Both the position numbers and the translations under genes were made by a program. Of a stretch of 13,579 bases of DNA, positions 1 through 6,848 are shown one piece after another. The notes under the pieces are model-generated. The model ran no database searches. It had not been told where the DNA came from and saw only the letters and a list, made by a program, of their open reading frames with translations. Source of the DNA: Conexibacter sp. GTDB taxonomy: Bacteria > Actinomycetota > Thermoleophilia > Solirubrobacterales > Solirubrobacteraceae. Positions within the stretch are counted from its first letter, which is position 1. Each line of letters begins with the position of its first letter. The stretch covers positions 1 to 13,579 of the forward strand of contig JAOPZD010000146.1 of NCBI GenBank assembly GCA_025964295.1, in the 5' to 3' direction.

Positions 1-365
1 CGGCCGCCGCGGCGGCGGCGCGCGCGGGCGACGCGATCCTGGTGGACATCCGCTCCGAGGCCCAGCGCGCCGCCGACGGGGAGATCCCGGGCGCCGTGCG
101 CCATCCGCGCAACGTCCTGGAGTGGCGCGTCGATCCCGCGTCGTCGCACGCCGATCCCGCGCTGAGCGGAGACCTCGACGCGCGCCTGGTCCTGGTGTGC
201 GACCAGGGCTACCAGTCGAGCCTCGCCGCCGCCACGCTGCAGGATCTCGGCTTCGCCCGCGCGACCGATCTCGCCGGCGGCTTCCAGGCCTGGCGGGCGG
301 CAGGTCTCCCGGTCCAGAGCGCTCAAGACATGCCGACGTTTGCAAACCGGCGCCCACTGCCCTAG
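1..365 (+). CDS. Rhodanese-like domain protein, 5' end outside window
   Basis: This is the C-terminal part of a single-domain rhodanese (sulfurtransferase fold), reading in the frame of position 3 with no stop back to the left edge. The GTG at 42 is a Val inside the first beta strand (AGDAILVDIRSE), so it is not the true start. Visible family features are the DIRSEAQRAADGEIPGA motif near the start and the active-site loop C-D-Q-G-Y-Q-S, with the catalytic Cys encoded at 198-200. The typical closing segment L-x-G-G-F-x-A-W-R follows at about 276-296. Family members move sulfane sulfur to thiophilic acceptors, with the persulfide carried on this Cys. The true acceptor cannot be told from sequence. 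The last 15 or so residues (after GLPV) are a low-complexity tail that carries the promoter of the next gene. I am confident of the fold and of the active Cys. Confidence 0.9.
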   Translation, partial: AAAAAARAGDAILVDIRSEAQRAADGEIPGAVRHPRNVLEWRVDPASSHADPALSGDLDARLVLVCDQGYQSSLAAATLQDLGFARATDLAGGFQAWRAAGLPVQSAQDMPTFANRRPLP

Positions 366-368
366 CGT
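340..368 (+). promoter_or_regulatory. Putative leaderless promoter of the secreted-protein gene
   Basis: A -35-like TTGCAA (340-345) and a -10-like TAGCGT (363-368) are separated by 17 bp. The start codon ATG follows 7 bp after the -10 box, where transcription would begin, so the mRNA would be leaderless. This agrees with the lack of any Shine-Dalgarno sequence before ATG 376. The promoter lies inside the 3' end of the rhodanese gene. The motif match is partial and no transcription data are available. Confidence 0.45.
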
Positions 369-375
369 CGGCGCC

Positions 376-1104
376 ATGTCCAATCGATCGCGCCGGCGCA
401 CCCTCGCCGGGATCGTCTTCGCAGTTGCCGCGGTCGGCCTCCTCGCCACGCTCGCCCTGGCGCAGGACGTCGTCCCGATCAAGATCACCACCAGGGTGAA
501 GGTCACCCCGAACAAGGCGGGGACGCCGAAGCATCCGCAGGGCGTGAAGGCCGAGGTCTGGGGCACGATCGACATCCCGCACGACGTCGATCCGCCGCTC
601 GTCCAGTCCGTCGACGTGTGGTTCCCGAAGGACGGGATCTACAACGGCACCAAGTTCCCGACGTGCAGCGGCGCGAAGATGGCCCACAGCGGTCCGAGCA
701 TCTGCCCGGCGCGGTCGGTCATGGGCCACGGCACCGCCGTCGCCGACGCCGACGGGGTCAAGACGCGCCCGACCGTGACGGTCCTCAACGGCGGTCGCGA
801 CAAGGTGTGGTTCTACGTCGTGCTCCAGCACCCGGCGCGGGTCGCCGAGCCGGTGCGCGGCACCATCACGAAGCTGATCGGCTCGCGCTGGGGCTACAAG
901 GTCCACGTGGACATCCCGCGCAACCTCCAGATCGTCGCGGGCATCCCGCTGCGGGTGGACTCCTTCCACGGCATCGTGGGGCGCGGCGACTGGATTGCGA
1001 CGACCCACTGCCCGTCTGACCATCGCTGGAGGTACCACGCGGAGGCCCACTACAGCTCGGGGCAGATCGCGAACGTCGACGGCACCGTCGTCTGCCGGAG
1101 CTGA
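376..1104 (+). CDS. Secreted four-cysteine protein of unknown function
   Basis: A 242-residue protein beginning MSNRSRRRTLAG. It has a classical Sec signal peptide: Arg-rich n-region (residues 4-8), a hydrophobic core at about 10-27, and a likely cleavage site after ALA at 27-29. ATG 376 was preferred to TTG 340 because it puts the signal peptide at the very N-terminus. The mature part is predicted to be mostly beta and has exactly four cysteines (C97, C110, C212, C240), compatible with two disulfides outside the membrane. The segment FPTCS...ICPARSVMGHGTA (about 94-121) resembles a motif I associate with secreted actinobacterial proteins of unknown role. It ends 3 nt before the MMPL exporter gene, so the two are almost certainly cotranscribed. 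It could be a periplasmic or surface partner of the exporter, by loose analogy with MmpS-MmpL, but it shows no MmpS similarity that I can see. Function unknown. Confidence 0.8.
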   Translation: MSNRSRRRTLAGIVFAVAAVGLLATLALAQDVVPIKITTRVKVTPNKAGTPKHPQGVKAEVWGTIDIPHDVDPPLVQSVDVWFPKDGIYNGTKFPTCSGAKMAHSGPSICPARSVMGHGTAVADADGVKTRPTVTVLNGGRDKVWFYVVLQHPARVAEPVRGTITKLIGSRWGYKVHVDIPRNLQIVAGIPLRVDSFHGIVGRGDWIATTHCPSDHRWRYHAEAHYSSGQIANVDGTVVCRS

Positions 1105-1107
1105 GGG

Positions 1108-3165
1108 TTGCTGGCGGGGCTGCATGACTGGGTCGGGCGCCACCGCGTGGTGGTGCTCGTCGCCTGGGTCGCGCTCGTCGCGGCCGCGGTCCCGTTCGCC
1201 CTCCAGCAGTCCGACCGGCTCACCGGCGGCGGGTTCGCCGTCGGCGGGTCGCAGTCGGCCCAGGTCGAGGAGGCGGTGCAGCGCGGCGTCCCGGTCAACT
1301 ACCGGCCGCCGACGCTCGGCGCGGTCCTGATCGCGCCGAAGGGCACGCCGCTGCGCGACTACCGCGCGGCGCTGGCGGCGCTGGACCGGGCCGCGCGCGT
1401 GACCCCGCGCGTCACGCTGGACCCGCAGATCAAGGAGTCCGGGGTCTACTACGCGCGCGAGCGGCCCGGCGTCCCGGTGGTCCTCCCGCTCACGCTCGAC
1501 GCCGACGAGTTCCACGCGCCGGACGTCGCCAAGGTGCTGCGCAAGGAGCTGGGCCTGGCGGATGGCCGGACGTACGGCGCGGTCCGGCTGCACCTGATCG
1601 GCGCCGGCGCGCTGTGGGCCGGCATGGTCGACCTGACCAAGGACGACCTCGCCAGCGCCGAGCGCGTCGGGTTCCCGATCGTGGGGCTGATCCTGCTCGC
1701 GGTGTTCGGCTCGCTGGCCGCGGCGGTGCTGCCGCTGATCATCGGCGGGCTGTCGGTGTTGATCACCGGCGCGCTGATCGCGCTGATCGCCCGGCACTAC
1801 ACGATGACCTTCTACGTCCCGAACATGGCGTCGATGATCGGCCTCGGGGTCGCTGTCGACTACTCGCTGTTCGTCGTCGTGCGCTTCCGGGAGGAGCTGC
1901 GCGACGGGGCGTCGCTGGCGGCCGCGCGCGCCACGGCGATGGCCACGTCGGGGACCGCGGTGCTGTTCAGCGGGCTGGCGGTGGTCGTGGCGCTGGCCGG
2001 GCTGCTGCTGGTGCCGACGCCGGCGATCCGCTCGATGGCCGTCGGGGCCATGATGGTGGTGTTGGTCGCGATGGCCGCCTGCGCGACGCTGCTGCCCGCG
2101 CTGCTGGCCCTGGTCGGGCGGCGGATCGGGCCGGCCAAGCCCGACCCGGGCATGTTCCGGCGCTGGAGCGCGCGGGTGACGGCGCGGCCGCTCGTGGCGT
2201 TGTTGTCGTCCTTGGCCGTGCTGGTGGTGCTGGCCGCGCCGGCGATCGGGCTGAGGACGGGGGAGGGCGCGCTGCGCCAGTTCCCCAAGACGGATGAGAC
2301 GCGCGTGGGGTTCGAGGCGGCGCGCCAGGTGCGCGGGGCGGGCGACGGAACGCCGATGCGGATCCTCGTCAAGGCGCGCGACGTGAACCGCGCGGTGAAG
2401 CTCCTGCGCGCCGATCCCGACGTGGTGCGGACCGGCCTGCGCACGCGCACCGCCGACAAGAAGTGGCTCTTCCTGGTCGTGCGCGCGAAGTACGACGCGG
2501 ACACGCCGCAGGCCAAGGCGCTGGTCCAGCGGCTGCGGGCCCAGCTGCCGCGCGGCAGCCTGGTCGGCGGCGACACCGCGGCGCAGCTCGACTTCGACGA
2601 GGCGATCACCGGCTCGCTGTGGAAGATCATGGTGTGGATCCTCGTGGCGACGTTCGTCCTGCTGGCGGTGATGCTCCGCGCGGTGCCGCTGGCGCTGCAG
2701 GCGGTGGTCGCCAACGTGCTGAGCGTCGCGGCGAGCTTCGGGGTCCTGACGGTCTTCGAAGTGCTGCTGAAGGACGGCGGCTACGTCGACACCGTGACCA
2801 TCCCCATCATCATCGCCGTCGTCTTCGGCCTGTCGATGGACTACGAGGTCTTCCTCCTCAGCCGGATCCACGAACGCCGCGAGGCCGGCGCCGACACCCG
2901 CACCGCGGTCCTCGAAGGCATCGCCGCCAGCGGCAGGACCATCACCGGCGCCGCCCTCGTGATGGTCGCGGTCTTCGCCTGCTTCGCGCTGACCGGCGTC
3001 CCGGTCATCACCGAGATCGGCCTCGGCGCCGCCGTCGCGATCGCCATCGACGCAACGCTCGTCCGCCTCGTCCTGGTCCCTGCCGCGATCGTCCTCCTCG
3101 GCGACCGGGCCTGGTGGGCGCCGGACCTACGCCGAGGTCGCCGCGAACGCGTGCTCAGCAGCTGA
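1108..3165 (+). CDS. MMPL/RND-family membrane transporter
   Basis: A 685-residue RND-superfamily exporter with two MMPL domains. An N-terminal membrane helix (about 13-33) precedes an extracytoplasmic domain (35-185), a helix cluster (about 187-382), a second extracytoplasmic domain (385-500) and a second helix cluster (about 505-665). Both halves carry the signature of the proton-relay helix: GLGVAVDYSLF with D251-Y252, and FGLSMDYEVFLLSRI with D578-Y579. Such proteins use the proton motive force to export lipids or other hydrophobic compounds across the plasma membrane. The size suits the short actinobacterial class rather than the roughly 960-residue mycobacterial MmpL proteins. The TTG start has a GGAG ribosome site 7 nt upstream (1097-1100), and no in-frame ATG or GTG lies near it. 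The gene begins 3 nt after the secreted-protein stop. The cargo cannot be inferred. Confidence 0.92.
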   Translation: MLAGLHDWVGRHRVVVLVAWVALVAAAVPFALQQSDRLTGGGFAVGGSQSAQVEEAVQRGVPVNYRPPTLGAVLIAPKGTPLRDYRAALAALDRAARVTPRVTLDPQIKESGVYYARERPGVPVVLPLTLDADEFHAPDVAKVLRKELGLADGRTYGAVRLHLIGAGALWAGMVDLTKDDLASAERVGFPIVGLILLAVFGSLAAAVLPLIIGGLSVLITGALIALIARHYTMTFYVPNMASMIGLGVAVDYSLFVVVRFREELRDGASLAAARATAMATSGTAVLFSGLAVVVALAGLLLVPTPAIRSMAVGAMMVVLVAMAACATLLPALLALVGRRIGPAKPDPGMFRRWSARVTARPLVALLSSLAVLVVLAAPAIGLRTGEGALRQFPKTDETRVGFEAARQVRGAGDGTPMRILVKARDVNRAVKLLRADPDVVRTGLRTRTADKKWLFLVVRAKYDADTPQAKALVQRLRAQLPRGSLVGGDTAAQLDFDEAITGSLWKIMVWILVATFVLLAVMLRAVPLALQAVVANVLSVAASFGVLTVFEVLLKDGGYVDTVTIPIIIAVVFGLSMDYEVFLLSRIHERREAGADTRTAVLEGIAASGRTITGAALVMVAVFACFALTGVPVITEIGLGAAVAIAIDATLVRLVLVPAAIVLLGDRAWWAPDLRRGRRERVLSS

Positions 3166-3166
3166 G

Positions 3167-3245
3167 GCCACCACCCAGCTCTCACCAGCTCGGCTGCGCG
3201 CGCTCGTCCACCCGCCCGCGTCTCGCGGCGTAGCTGGGTGGCGGC
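3167..3245. repeat. Imperfect 14-bp inverted repeat just after the MMPL stop
   Basis: GCCACCACCCAGCT (3167-3180) pairs with AGCTGGGTGGCGGC (3232-3245), with one mismatch and a 51-nt loop. It starts 2 bp after the MMPL stop codon. It could fold as an mRNA 3' stem and help terminate or protect the transcript, but no T-tract follows. Confidence 0.4.
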
Positions 3246-3291
3246 GCGGCACGGGCGTGGAGTGCCGGCGCGGAAGCTCCGCCGAGGGAGG

Positions 3292-3464
3292 CCGGCAATC
3301 CGTGATGTCGGCGCCGATCGGGAGCCGAAGTGCGGCGTTCGATGCCACGGCGCCCAGCGCCAGCGCTCCGCATCCCCTGTCCAGCGACACAAACCAGCCA
3401 CGCTCCACACCGCCACGACGCGAGCACGAGGCGGGAGTGAGGGGGCGACATCACGGATTGCCGG
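3292..3464. repeat. Perfect 19-bp inverted repeat bounding a 173-bp element
   Basis: CCGGCAATCCGTGATGTCG (3292-3310) recurs as its exact reverse complement at 3446-3464, with 135 bp between the arms. Similarity stops sharply at both ends of the arms. No obvious target-site duplication flanks the element (GGGAGG on the left, ACGGCC on the right) and no third copy lies in this window. It may be a small non-autonomous mobile element (MITE-like), two insertions of an extragenic repeat in opposite orientation, or a long-range RNA stem. The repeat itself is certain; its nature is not. Confidence 0.75.
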
Positions 3465-3484
3465 ACGGCCAACCACGCCGAGCC

Positions 3485-4480
3485 TCACGGCGCCGGGGCA
3501 GCAACACCAGCAGCCAGCGCGTAAGACCGGTCGGCCGAGACCGCCGGCGGCGTCCCGTAGACGTGGAAGCTCTCCACCGTGCGCACCCCCCAGGCCTGGC
3601 CCTTGGCGCGCTCGGCCTCGGTCCACATCAGCGGCTGCTGGTCGGGGTCGTAGAGGAGGTGGCCGCCGGTGGTCACCTCCATGCGGTTGCCGCCGGGCTC
3701 GAAGCCGTAGAGGAAGAAGCCGCCGGCGACCGCGTGCTTTGAGGGGGCGGCCTCGATGTGGACGCCGTAGTCGAGGAACAGGTCGGCGGCGCGCAGGCAC
3801 TCCTCCCGCGTGTCGACCCAGAACGCGATGTGGTGCAGGCGGCCGGAGGCCTCGCGGGCGTCGTGGACGTAGATCAGCTCGTGGGCGGCGATGGACAGCG
3901 AGAGCCAGGCGCCGGTCTCGCGGCCGTCGTCGAGGCGGATCCCCTCGTAGTGGCGGAAGCCGAGGACGTCGGTGGCGAAGGCGCGGCACGCGGCGACGTC
4001 GCGGGCCAGCAGGTTGACGTGGTCCAGGCGCTTGACGGCCGCGCCGCGGCCGGTGTTGCGCATCGGCACGTTGCGCAGCGCCGGCCTCAGATGGGGCGGG
4101 GCGACGTACCGGTCGGCCTCGGTCAGCAGCTCCATCACGTGCCCGTCGGGGTCGGTGAACCGGTAGGCCTTGCCGTGGCCGTGGTCGCCCTCGTGCCAGC
4201 CGAGGCCCAACCCGGTGGCCTCGATCGCGGCGACGCGGCGCTCCAGCGCCTCCGGGCTGTCGGCGCGCAGGGCCATGTGGCCGAGGCCGTTGGACGGCGC
4301 CTCGGTGAGCTTGAACGAGTACCGCTGGTACTCGCCCCAGGAGCGCAGGTACACCGACTGGCCCTCGCGGTGCTCCTCCTCCATCCCCAGGATGGTGATG
4401 AAGAAGTCGAGCGACGCCTGCGGCTCGGGCGTGAGCACCTCGACGTGGTGGATGTGCGCGATGTCGTGGCGCGCGCTCAT
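3485..4480 (-). CDS. Type I extradiol ring-cleavage dioxygenase (VOC, catechol 2,3-dioxygenase-like)
   Basis: A 331-residue two-domain vicinal-oxygen-chelate protein. The N-terminal VOC domain covers about 8-125 and the catalytic C-terminal domain about 150-290. The usual 2-His-1-Glu Fe(II)/Mn(II) site is complete: H154 (RLDHVNLLARD), H216/H217 (GRLHHIAFWVD) and E268 (GGNRMEVTTGG). The second-sphere residues H200, H249 and Y258 also fall where homoprotocatechuate 2,3-dioxygenase has H200, H248 and Y257. It should cleave a catechol-type ring next to the diol using O2, in the cytoplasm. The ring substituents cannot be read from sequence. ATG overlaps the stop of the upstream aldolase gene (ATGA, 4 bp), and this is the last gene of the four-gene minus-strand operon. 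The C-terminal 30 residues (after about 300) are a tail typical of this class. Class is near certain, substrate open. Confidence 0.9.
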   Translation of the reverse strand: MSARHDIAHIHHVEVLTPEPQASLDFFITILGMEEEHREGQSVYLRSWGEYQRYSFKLTEAPSNGLGHMALRADSPEALERRVAAIEATGLGLGWHEGDHGHGKAYRFTDPDGHVMELLTEADRYVAPPHLRPALRNVPMRNTGRGAAVKRLDHVNLLARDVAACRAFATDVLGFRHYEGIRLDDGRETGAWLSLSIAAHELIYVHDAREASGRLHHIAFWVDTREECLRAADLFLDYGVHIEAAPSKHAVAGGFFLYGFEPGGNRMEVTTGGHLLYDPDQQPLMWTEAERAKGQAWGVRTVESFHVYGTPPAVSADRSYALAAGVAAPAP

Positions 4481-5103
4481 CCGACCCCCTCGACGCGCTC
4501 GCGCAGCCCATCCAAGTCATAGGACAAGGCGCCCGCCTGGAGCTTGCCGCGCTTGACGCGCTCCCGCTCCTCGCGCGCGCGAGCGGCGGCGACGACCTCG
4601 TCGATCCGCGCGGCGGCGACGACCGCGACCCCGTCGGCGTCGAGGACCACCGCGTCGCCCGCGGCGATGCGCGCGCCGCCGATCGTCACCGGCTCGTCGA
4701 TCGTCCCGGGCGCGGTCTTGGTCGCGCCGCGGATCCGGACCCAGCGCGCCCAGATCGGCAGCCCCATCAGCGCGAGGTCCTCGACGTCGCGCACCGACGC
4801 GTCGACCAGCAGCGCCGCGACGCCCTGGGCCTTGGCCTGCGTGGCGAGCAGGTCGCCGATCAGCGCGACGGGGCGCGGCTCGGGCATCGTCAGCACGAGC
4901 ACGTCGCCGGGCCGCGCCGCGGCCATCGCGGCGTGGACCATCAGGTTGTCGTCCTGCCCGCAGCGCACCGGCCGCGCCGGGCCGCACGCGCGCGCGCCGG
5001 GGATCACGGCGAGGAAGTCGGCGTCGACGAGGCCTTCGCGGCCGGCCGCCTCGTACACCGTGGCGGACCCGAGCCGCCCGAGCTCTGAGAACGCGTCGGT
5101 CAC
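4477..5103 (-). CDS. RraA-family aldolase, GalC/HMG-CHA aldolase-like
   Basis: A 208-residue protein of the RraA/class II pyruvate aldolase family. The family's metal and substrate motif is visible: GDLLATQAKAQGVAALLVDA followed by SVRDVED, with R105 and D106 as the Arg-Asp pair that binds and activates substrate and divalent metal, and D109 following. In 4-hydroxy-4-methyl-2-oxoglutarate/4-carboxy-4-hydroxy-2-oxoadipate (HMG/CHA) aldolases this site splits the substrate to pyruvate plus pyruvate or oxaloacetate. The common VDG before this motif is VDA here (A102). The GTG start shares GTGA with the stop of the upstream GalB-like gene, so translation is probably coupled. It sits directly after a 4-oxalomesaconate-hydratase-like gene, which is the order of reactions in gallate and protocatechuate 4,5-cleavage. 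This supports the aldolase reading over the RNase E-regulator reading of the family name. Confidence 0.85.
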   Translation of the reverse strand: MTDAFSELGRLGSATVYEAAGREGLVDADFLAVIPGARACGPARPVRCGQDDNLMVHAAMAAARPGDVLVLTMPEPRPVALIGDLLATQAKAQGVAALLVDASVRDVEDLALMGLPIWARWVRIRGATKTAPGTIDEPVTIGGARIAAGDAVVLDADGVAVVAAARIDEVVAAARAREERERVKRGKLQAGALSYDLDGLRERVEGVG

Positions 5104-5822
5104 AGGCCGGTCACCACCTGGGGGATCACGCGCTGGAAGGCCTCGGCGTGGCGGATCTCGGCGTTGCCCGACGCGCGCCGCGCGTGGTTGGCGCGGTGCT
5201 CGGCGCGCTGGGCGTAGTAGGTCTGCAGGTACTGCTGGGCGGCCATCGCGGCCATCGCCTCCTGCTTGGCCGCGAACACCGGCGTGATGTCGACGAACGT
5301 CGTCGGCGTGAAGTGGCAGAGCTCGGGCTGATGGGGCTCGAAGAGGAAGAGGTCGGGCGGCTTGATGGAGGCGAACGCGCTGGCGACGCCGGCGCCCGCC
5401 GCCAGCGACCGCGCCCGCTGGACCACCGCGTGGGCCACCGGGTGGTCCGGGTTGAACGGGTCGGTGTCGGTGTGGGTGATCAGGACGTCGGGCGCGAAGT
5501 CGCGGATCGCGTCGACCACGAGGGCCATCCGCTCCGGCCCGATCTCCAGCGGGTAGTCGCCGAAGTCCAGCGCCTGGAACTCGGCGCCGAGCGCGTCCGC
5601 CGCCTTCTCGGCCTCGGCGTGGCGCACCGCCTTGACCGCCTCGAGCGTCTGGCCCTCGACCTTCCACAGCTCGCCGGACTCGCCCCGCTCGCCGTAGGAC
5701 AGCGCGATGACGCGGGCCGCGCCGCCGGCGCGGGTGGCCATGGCGATCGCGCCGCCGGCGCGCCAGACGAAGTCGGCGGAGTGGGCGCCGATGACCAGGA
5801 CGCGGCGCGGCGGCGCGCTCAT
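5100..5822 (-). CDS. PIG-L-fold hydratase, GalB (4-oxalomesaconate hydratase)-like
   Basis: A 240-residue protein of the PIG-L/LmbE Zn-dependent fold. The N-terminal motif is AHSADFVWRAGG: H14 and D17 correspond to zinc ligands, but the usual catalytic Asp between them (AHPDD) is Ala16. The third zinc site is in DPFNPDHPVAH (H127 and H131). Other segments, SYGERGES (42-49), FEPHQPELC (161-169) and HAEAFQRV (225-232), match what I recall of GalB from the Pseudomonas putida gallate pathway. GalB is a PIG-L-fold enzyme that hydrates 4-oxalomesaconate to 4-carboxy-4-hydroxy-2-oxoadipate. Loss of the deacetylase base and the adjacent GalC-like aldolase both favour a hydratase over an N-deacetylase. 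ATG overlaps the DUF6282 stop (ATGA) and the stop overlaps the aldolase start (GTGA). No signal peptide, so cytoplasmic. Confidence 0.87.
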   Translation of the reverse strand: MSAPPRRVLVIGAHSADFVWRAGGAIAMATRAGGAARVIALSYGERGESGELWKVEGQTLEAVKAVRHAEAEKAADALGAEFQALDFGDYPLEIGPERMALVVDAIRDFAPDVLITHTDTDPFNPDHPVAHAVVQRARSLAAGAGVASAFASIKPPDLFLFEPHQPELCHFTPTTFVDITPVFAAKQEAMAAMAAQQYLQTYYAQRAEHRANHARRASGNAEIRHAEAFQRVIPQVVTGL

Positions 5823-6760
5823 CGGTCGCCCCCCTCGGCGAGGCGGCGGCTCTGCTGGACGGTCATGGTCCGGATCTCCTGCTCGGTGATGCCGTGCTCC
5901 AGGAGGCGGTCGGCGAAGAGCGCCAGGCCGTCCTCGACGGGCGGGTTCTTGGGCTGGCCGAGGTCGGTCGACAGCAGGTTGTTGCGCGGTCCGGTGGCGC
6001 CGATCCCGTCGGCCACGTGCGACCACGTGCACTTGCCCGTGAACGGCGTCGTGAAGCAGCGCTCGAGCACGGCGCCCCGCCGCGCCAGCGCGACCTGGTC
6101 GTCGATCGCCAGGGCCTGGCTGGGGAACTCGGGGTGGGTGACGACGACGTCGCGCACGCCGGCGGCCCGCGCCGCGTCGACCACGGTGAAGATCTCGTCG
6201 CGGTCCAGGTGGCCGGTGGCGAGGACGAGCTGGTGCTTGGCGACGACGGCGAGGACCGCGAGCAGCGCCGGCAGGGGGTCGCCGCTGGCCGGATCGACCA
6301 CCGCGACCGGCGGGGTGTCCATCCCCGACTCGCGCAGCTCCTGCTGGATCGCGACCCACATCGGCACGTGCACGCCGGGTCCGTACCGGCGGTTGCGCGC
6401 GTCGGCCTCGTTGACCGCGTCGACCGTCGGCAGCCAGACGATCCGCGCGCCCTCGCGCGCGGCGATCTCCACGGCCAGCGGGTTGAGGCCGCCGACCGCG
6501 GCGTTCAGCGTGATCGCCCCGACCGCTCGGACGCCGCCCGGCGCGACGCCGCTGACCACGCGGGCGCGCTCGGCCGTCGAGGTGTAGTGCGACTTCAGGC
6601 CGAAGCCGGCGAGGCCGTGCTCAGCGCAGCGCTGCGCCAGCGCGACGTCGTCGACGATGCGGCCGACGACGTCGGGATCGACGTGGACGTGCAGGTCGTA
6701 GGCGCCGCGGACGATGGCCCGGCCGCGCTCGGTGGGGGTCGTGATCGGGATGTCGCTCAT
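5819..6760 (-). CDS. DUF6282 amidohydrolase-superfamily protein
   Basis: A 313-residue TIM-barrel metal-dependent hydrolase, first gene of the minus-strand operon. The amidohydrolase metal set is all visible in order: H24 and H26 (DLHVHVD), K56 (FGLKSHYTS), H184 (TGHLDRDE), H209 (VTHPEFPSQ) and D266 (STDLGQPKNPP). I take it as the DUF6282 family, whose reaction is not established. Relatives in the superfamily include lactone hydrolases of aromatic pathways such as LigI (2-pyrone-4,6-dicarboxylate hydrolase), so a lactone or enol-ester hydrolysis in the same catabolic route is plausible; this is inference. ATG at 6760 lies 11 bp after a TACGGT -10 box and has no Shine-Dalgarno sequence, so the mRNA is nearly leaderless. 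It overlaps the GalB-like gene by ATGA. Confidence 0.85.
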   Translation of the reverse strand: MSDIPITTPTERGRAIVRGAYDLHVHVDPDVVGRIVDDVALAQRCAEHGLAGFGLKSHYTSTAERARVVSGVAPGGVRAVGAITLNAAVGGLNPLAVEIAAREGARIVWLPTVDAVNEADARNRRYGPGVHVPMWVAIQQELRESGMDTPPVAVVDPASGDPLPALLAVLAVVAKHQLVLATGHLDRDEIFTVVDAARAAGVRDVVVTHPEFPSQALAIDDQVALARRGAVLERCFTTPFTGKCTWSHVADGIGATGPRNNLLSTDLGQPKNPPVEDGLALFADRLLEHGITEQEIRTMTVQQSRRLAEGGDR

Positions 6761-6771
6761 CGAATCGTCTG

Positions 6772-6801
6772 ACCGTAAACCCGCTGCCCCAGGATTGTCA
6801 A
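6772..6801 (-). promoter_or_regulatory. Promoter of the minus-strand catabolic operon
   Basis: Read on the minus strand, TTGACA (6801-6796) and TACGGT (6777-6772) are 18 bp apart. The start codon of the first operon gene begins 11 bp beyond the -10. The -35 is the left edge of the operator palindrome, so a bound repressor would block it. Confidence 0.65.
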
Positions 6802-6815
6802 CAATCTTGTTGACA
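6796..6815. promoter_or_regulatory. Operator palindrome, likely GntR/FCD binding site
   Basis: TGTCAACAATCTTGTTGACA is a perfect inverted repeat of 9 bp arms around a 2-bp centre. It lies in the 88-bp gap between the divergent catabolic operon and the GntR gene. Its two ends are the -35 boxes (TTGACA) of the two opposing promoters, so a single bound dimer could control both. AT-rich TTGT/ACAA-type palindromes next to the regulator gene are usual for FadR-subfamily GntR proteins. The assignment to this regulator is inferred from position. Confidence 0.75.
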
Positions 6816-6839
6816 CGCGGTCCACGGCGAGGCTAGGGT
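6810..6839 (+). promoter_or_regulatory. Promoter of the GntR regulator gene
   Basis: TTGACA (6810-6815) and TAGGGT (6834-6839) are 18 bp apart. ATG 6849 follows 9 bp after the -10 and has no Shine-Dalgarno sequence, so transcripts should be leaderless or nearly so. The -35 is the right end of the operator, which implies autoregulation. Confidence 0.65.
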
Positions 6840-6848
6840 CGGCCTCCG

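Larger units (their letters stand above)
3166..3484. other. Gene-free intergenic stretch between convergent transcription units
   Basis: This 319-bp gap lies between the 3' ends of the MMPL gene (plus) and the ring-cleavage operon (minus). It contains open frames on both strands, but none has a ribosome site, a recognisable domain or family-like composition, so I call no gene. It holds two inverted repeats, annotated separately. There is no hairpin followed by a T-run, so any terminator would have to be of the GC-hairpin-only kind. Part of the inner region (about 3360-3420) is less GC-rich and includes ACAC and CCAC runs unlike the flanking coding DNA. Confidence 0.6.

Noticed and set aside
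3127..3472. Two minus-strand small open frames in the intergenic gap
   Set aside because: They have no ribosome site or recognisable family, and the repeated RQSVMS they share with the plus strand is just the 19-bp inverted repeat read from both sides.
3238..4017. Long plus-strand open frame rich in Arg, Gly and Pro across the intergenic gap and the dioxygenase gene
   Set aside because: Its composition is that of a GC-rich shadow frame; most of it is antisense to the dioxygenase, which has intact catalytic residues, and it has no ribosome site.
4477..5103. Reading the RraA-family gene as the RNase E activity regulator
   Set aside because: The Arg-Asp aldolase motif and its position directly after a GalB-like hydratase gene fit a catabolic aldolase better.
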